Shown piece by piece: positions 25,801-32,354 of a stretch of 64,000 nucleotides of DNA; position 1 is the first letter of the stretch, and each line of letters starts with the position of its first letter. A program made the position numbers and the translations under genes. The notes below the pieces were generated by a model. It did no database searches, had not been told where the DNA came from, and was given only the letters and a program-made list of their open reading frames with translations. The DNA comes from Brachynemurus nebulosus (lineage: Eukaryota > Arthropoda > Insecta > Neuroptera > Myrmeleontidae). The stretch is from contig JAPWDM010000001.1 of NCBI GenBank assembly GCA_035578155.1, forward strand, positions 14,548,725 through 14,612,724. Direction: 5' to 3'.

Positions 25801-28800
25801 GTTTGGTGTCATTTGGTGCACCTTTGGTGCATTTTGGTGTCATTTGGTGCAGTTTGGTGTCATTTGGTGCACCTTTGGTGCAGTTTGGTGTCATTTGGTG
25901 CACCTTCGGTGCAGTTTGGTGTCATTTGGTGCACCTTTGGTGCATTTTGGTGTCATTTGGTGAAGTTTGGTGTCATTTGGTGCACCTTTGGTGCAGTTTG
26001 GTGTCATTTGGTGCAACTTTGGTGCAGTTTGGTGTCATTTGGTGCACCTTTGGTGCAGTTTGGTGTCATTTGGTGCACCTTTGGTGCAGTTTGGTGTCAT
26101 TTGGTGCACCTTTGGTGCATTTTGGTGTCATTTGGTGCAGTTTGGTGTCATTTGGTGCACCTTTGGTGCAGTTTGGTGTCATTTGGTGCACCTTCGGTGC
26201 AGTTTGGTGTCATTTGGTGCACCTTTGGTGCAGTTTGGTGTCATTTGGTGCAGTTTGGTGTCATTTGGTGCACCTTTGGTGCAGTTTGGTGTCATTTGGT
26301 GCACCTTTGGTGCATTTTGGTGTCATTACTTTACGTCAATTCTGCTCTGGTTGTACTATATAAGATCATGTCGATATAAAAACTAATCAGTGTTATGTTA
26401 TAAATCGAACTCTTCACATCTATCAAAATGTTTAACTGTATACGTTGTGACAAGACATTTTCGCGGAGAAGTTCTCTTTTACGTCATATGAAAAGAAGAG
26501 TGCATACTCAGGAACATGAAACAAACAATAATGACCAGATCGCAAATAATCAGTTTGAATATACCACGGTAAATAATGGGACACAAGTGAACAGCGCGGA
26601 GAACAGGAGACAAAGTGAATCGTCAAAATCTAATGATGAAAATGATGATAATGAAACCGAATATAGTTTTGAAGCAAGAAATGAAGAAAAGGAAGATAAA
26701 GCACCAGTATTTCAAAATCAACACGAAAATGATACAGATCTATCTAAAAGAAACTTGAATACTTTTGATGAAAGTATGATGGCTGCAGCAGAAGCAATCA
26801 GAAGTAAATTCCACGCTTTAAAAAACTCGCATAATATTCTACAATCGGTAAATGTCGAAGATAATCGATCTGATGAACAAAAGCATTTACCATCGCCTGA
26901 TAACTACAAAGAAACAAGTTTTACTCCAAAGATAGCTGGTCTCTTACAAACTGCTCTAGACATATTAATGGTCAAAGAGCTTCAGAACGCATGCGCAAAG
27001 GATGAAGAACAAGAAGATAAAAATTCGGAAGAAAAGGACCAACCTTCAACATCTAATTCAATAAATGGAGAAGCTAAACGTTTCAAATATGATGATGAAA
27101 ATACTAACCTTCATAATGGCCATTCGAAACCTGTTGATGGAGAAGAATATTTTGATGACTCGAACCATTTAGTTGATGAACTAAGAAGTTTAGCGACTCA
27201 GACGCAAATTGGAGAAGAAATGGTTAATACTGTGTGCAATTTAATGGAAAGGAGTCATATTATAAATCCCAGCTTCGCGGATTATATCGAAAACGAGAAA
27301 AAACGAAGCCATTTTAATAATTTAAAGGAAAGTGACATTGGAAAGCGGATTATCTCAATAACCAGGGAATTGGAAAAGCATGATATTATTGAACCAGTGT
27401 TAAAATATGTATTCAATGATGATGAAAAAACATCTACTAGCGATAGCGAAGATACTGCGAGCGAAGGAGAAGCTGATGATGACGAGAATACAGTCGCCAA
27501 CGATGGTGATGAAAAAATTTCGGGTGAAGGGTTATACTTAAGGCCCTATAGGAGATATTAAAATAAGCTATCAGCATTTAATAAGTTGTTAAAAAAATCT
27601 TTGTAACTTTTCCAATAGCTATATGTTAATTATTTTAAAATTATGTGAGTGTTGTTATTTCTTACATACCATAGTCCTTAAGCAAATTTAGTAATTCGTT
27701 AAAAAAAAAAAAAGATCACCGAAATGATTGTTCTTACAACGAACTATGTAATGTGTATTTTCTAAGTTATTAAAATAGGTAATGTTTTTGCTTGCTCCTG
27801 AATATAGGCAATTAAATCGCATTGTCCTATTAACATTCTGGTGCGATAGAACATATGTGTAAACTATGTAATTCTTGCTAATAAGTATTTACCCATGTTA
27901 TTAATGATTTGCTAATTTGAAGTATCGTTTGCACAGTAATGATCTAAAACTGCTGTGCAGGAAAGGGTTAATTAATTGAATGCAGCTTAACTCCGGAAAA
28001 AAAATAAAATTTCGTAATCCAAAATTAAAGTTTTCATCCGCTCTTTAAAAATTATGAGAGTTATTTACTGTCCACCCTATATATACGCATTTATTCTTAT
28101 GATATAAAACTACATTTTCAATTCGTTTGCTTAGAAATATTTGTCTGTGACTGATAATTTTTAGGTGTTTTTACAAAATTAAACTGCAAAAAAATAGTTT
28201 AAATGTATTTCACTGTCTATAAAATCATAAATTTTTTTTCTCTATCATCAATAAATTAACAAACAAAAAATACTTATTCAATACCTACCTAGCTTGCTAT
28301 AACTATTGTTTATGGTAGAAAATATTAGGGGAATATATAAACATAATAAGTTTCAGCGAAGTAAGAACATACAAATTTAACATGGGAAAAAATTGTTGAG
28401 ATCAGAGCATGCTTGTCTTTTATGGGTATCGTTTTATATAGGTATCGATAGTTACTAAAATTTTCTTTAATTGCACAAAGGTAAATTTGAAAACAAAACA
28501 ATAGGTACCTAATTTTCTACTAAGCAATACTATTTGTTAATAAATATTTCAACATTAGATTAATATTTATTTATAGTTATCTTAATAAATTTACTGCTAT
28601 TGTCTTTTATTGACTTCTGAATATTATTTTGACGTGATATTATTTAAAATTTTGCTAAATTTTTTAATAAATAAAACACATTTTTATAAATTATAATAAT
28701 ATACAATATATTGGAGTATGATAATATGAGAAAAAAAACGCTTATTTAGCATTGATAAAATAATTTCGTATTTAAGATGAATTGCTCTTACTACCGTCTT

Positions 28801-31800
28801 TCACAAAACTAGGGGTCACTTAATACCTATAGATATATTTAACTAATTTTTTAACAATAGCAAGTAATAAATTTTTGGATAAAAAATAGCTATAAATTTT
28901 TTAGATAAGTTATAAAATATTAAAAGAAAAATTTTCTTAAAATATATGGAACATTGTGCTATTAATTTAAGACTAAAAAAATATTATGAGGAGAAATTAA
29001 TGTTTCAAAACTGTTTTAAATTCTTGATATTACATATTCAGTTTTAAAAATATTAAGAAATAAGAAAGTTATCATCAATGCGAAACATCAACTAATTCTG
29101 ACTCGAGCTCGGACGGATCACGATGCAGTCATATCACTAACGGATGACGTCACTTTCCATATACATAAAATTCAATGGATGGTTCCGCACGTTACGGTTG
29201 CAGATGAACAGAAACTGAAGTTGTTGAAATATGTGGAAAATAGTCGAGATATTACAATTGCTTTTCGATCATGGGATATGCATATACAGCCAACGATTCC
29301 AACAGCGAGACAAAACATTTGGACGGTGAAAACATCGACTCAACTGGAGAAACCGCGTTACATTATATTCGCTCTACAAACGAATCGACGAAATAAAAAA
29401 GATAAAGATTCCAGTATTTTCGATCACTGTGAACTTTCAGACGTCAAAGTTTATTTAATTCTGCGAAATACCCGTACATGGATTTGAATTTGGATTTCAG
29501 TAATGATAGATATGCAGTAGCATATCACATGTATTCGAAATTTCAACAAGCATATTATGATTGTAAGAAGAATGAACCGCTTTTAAGCAAAACACAATTC
29601 AAGAATATCGCGCCAATTATATTCATCGATTGTTCTCATCAAAACGAAACATTGAAAAGTGGACCAGTGGATATTCGAATTGAATTTAAAACGTTGAAGG
29701 AGGTGCCGGAGAATACATCAGCATTCTGTCTTCTGCTACATGACCGAGTGGTTCAATATAATCCATTGACGAATATTGTTACAAAATATATATAAAAGCA
29801 TCGCAATCCAGCTATAAATCAGTCAGTTTCGCTCTAGACAACGCACAATGAAGGCCGACACAGCAATTGTTGACTTTCAAGGATTTCCAAATTCAACAAA
29901 TGGGAAATTCTACATAAAGGAATTGGCTGTGTTGAAATTCGATTCTTCCGAAGAAAATTGTGGTGAAGATTATATACTACAACATTATGTATTCAAATCA
30001 CCAATACCGTTTTGCGAATTAAGTGAAAAAGATCAACGCACCGCCCGTTGGCTGCGGAAAAAGCATCATGGGTTCTCCTGGATGGATGGACATATTGAAT
30101 ACGAGGAACTACAATACATTTTAATAAACAATCTACACGGAACTCAAATCATTTATACGAAAGGAGAAGAAAAAGTGCGGTATTTGAAACGACTACTACC
30201 GTCAGCGCCCATTATGAACTTTGAAGAAATAACAATTTGCCCCAAGTTGAGAATCATAACATCAACATACACTAGTCCTCGATGCGGCCATCATTCCGGA
30301 GCAACTTGCGCCATGGAAAATGTCATATCCATATACAAATATTATTGTAATAACATTTAAACATTTTTACTGTAAAATATTTCTTTTAAAATAAATTTAT
30401 TAAAATAAGAAAAAATTAAAAAAATTTAAAAAAATTAAAAATAAAAAATGTGTTTTTATTTAATAAAAAAAATAAAAATTAAAAATTAAAAATAAAAAAA
30501 AAAAAAGTGTTTTTATTTAGAGGAAAACCTGTATAAACCTGTTTTCAGATAAAAATATAAAATTATGAATATACAGAGTTCGCGGTGGTTCAGACCAGCA
30601 GCGCATTCTTTTAACTATCAAAAAGGACTTTCGATGTCAATTTTTCAAACTTACACACAGGGATCACTATTATCCAGACTAGCAGCGCTATCTAGTAATG
30701 AAAACTTAGAATTTACAGAATTCAAAGGTGGCTGCGCCACCTGTTGACAATTTTTCAAACTTACACACAGGAATCCAGACTACGAGCGCCATCTAGTAGC
30801 GAATTCACAGGCTCGAAGGTGGCTGCGCCATCTATTAGGGAATTTACAGGGCTCGAAGGTGGCTGCGCCATCTATTAGGGAATTCTTAGGTTAGAAAAAA
30901 ATTTGTTAGGTTACACCAAATTTCCTTAGGTTCTGTTAGGTTGGGTCAAGTTCCGTTGGGTTCTGTTAGGTTAGAAAAAATTTCACTAGATATCGTTAGG
31001 TTGGAGACCAAGTGTTGCTCCACCCACCGCCGGAGGCTTCTAGAACCGCCTCGGTAGTTTTGCCTCCTGCCGAGGTCACTCAAAAAGTCGGCAGGAGGGA
31101 AGGAGGCTCCAAAAACCCCATATTCCTACTACTAGCAAAATCTCCATAAACTTCATTATTAAGTACACCAACTTCTTCACGAGTGTTAACTCCATTAATA
31201 GACTGGTATAAGCCGCAGGCTACATTAACTGAACCTGATCCAAAAAGACGCCGTCTTGATGACCCGAGTTCGATTCTTTCTAAAGAAGTAAGTTTTATTA
31301 TGAAATTGATATTACTCTTGATGCCAAAGAAAATTCATTGTAGTTTTTACAAATTTAATAAGGTATTATTTATTATATTTGTAATAGTTAACCCATTAGT
31401 GACCACAATATTACACGTAATAGGTACTGTGCGAAAGTCAACTTTAAGGGCAGTTTTTTTTTAATTGAAGGCATTTAAATATATAAAATAACAACAGGAT
31501 AACGTTCTTTGAATTTTTCTCTCTCTTGCCGTGTAAAAGCTACTATTAAAAGGCTTTCAGTTGAACTTTTGTATTTAAAAAAGGGTCTGTAACGCGCAGT
31601 GCAGATTGTCACAAATTTTTTACATTGATTTCTAAATATATTAAATTTATATTTAAAAAACTGTGCCGGAGTGTTATTCAAATATGTGTTTAAAGCATTA
31701 AATATGAAATAATTGATAAAAATAAATATTAAAATAGAAATTTTCTGCAGAGAACTGACAGATATGTTTTAAAATTCGCTAGATTGTAACGTAATCAAAG

Positions 31801-32292
31801 AGTAGTATCTTGTAGAGATTATTCCACGTATCTTGTTACACTTATTTCGTTGCTAACTTCGTGAATGAGAGATAATTAGTTGTAAAATATGATAAATAAA
31901 GAAGGAATGAAGTGCGACTTCATTTATAGACATTTGTTCATGTGTTCATTCCTTTCATTTTGAAGTTTAATAATATGTAAATTCTTTTAGAAATTTTGAC
32001 AAAGTAAATGGAAGTAGAGAAAAAATATGGGAATATTTCGGAAAGATTTTGTGTGCAAATTTTCCCGAGCATAATGAAAATTAAATATTCTCAATAAAAA
32101 TAACATGATATATTAGGGTGACAGATACATTCATTTTTAGATAACACGTAACCACTTTTATTTTCCTAGTGTCAGTTTTAAAAAGTCAAGAATAATAAAT
32201 TAGTTTTAAAGAAAGGATCAGTAACCTTTTTTTTAAATTTTAACCTTATGTATTTTACTTCTGATAAATTTATTTTATATTTCCCGCCAAAG

Positions 32293-32354
<62 letters not shown>

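Larger units (their letters stand above)
20697..31133. mobile_element. Palindromic Polinton/Maverick-like element, 10,437 bp
   Basis: The two arms mirror each other about x -> 51830-x, from AGTAGTAGGAATATGGGG at 20697 to CCCCATATTCCTACTACT at 31133. Exact 6-bp TSDs (AGCAAA) and AGT...ACT ends match Polinton/Maverick practice. Each arm is ~4.9 kb and holds three outward-reading genes (377, 205 and 170 aa). The only arm differences I noticed are a 12/13-nt homopolymer, a 1-nt deletion, and two missense changes. No polB, retroviral-type integrase, FtsK-like ATPase or adenoviral-type protease is present, so it would need proteins in trans. Alternatives: an inverted-dimer integration of a linear virus genome, or an assembly artefact. 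The exact TSD argues against an artefact for the ends, not for the symmetry. Confidence 0.8.
26252..31133. repeat. Right inverted arm of the palindrome
   Basis: Mirror of 20697-25578 with the same gene order outward. See the individual genes for the few differences. Confidence 0.9.

Noticed and set aside
25557..26386. Four overlapping ORFs of 94-268 aa rich in V, W, F, G (WCHLVHLWC repeats)
   Set aside because: They are translations of the 31-bp tandem array, open in all three forward frames because the unit lacks stop codons on that strand.
24330..27500. Antisense ORFs of 64 and 72 aa inside the zinc-finger genes (24330, 25204, 26432, 27282)
   Set aside because: Shadows of the 377-aa genes, mirrored exactly in both arms.
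20697..31133. Purely an assembly artefact
   Set aside because: A perfect 6-bp TSD with proper AGT...ACT ends, a disrupted host gene with matching exons on both sides and small arm differences favour a real insertion. A false inverted duplication of the interior cannot be excluded without reads.
20697..31133. Complete autonomous Polinton
   Set aside because: No DNA polymerase B, integrase, ATPase or protease motifs were seen in any frame between the TSDs.
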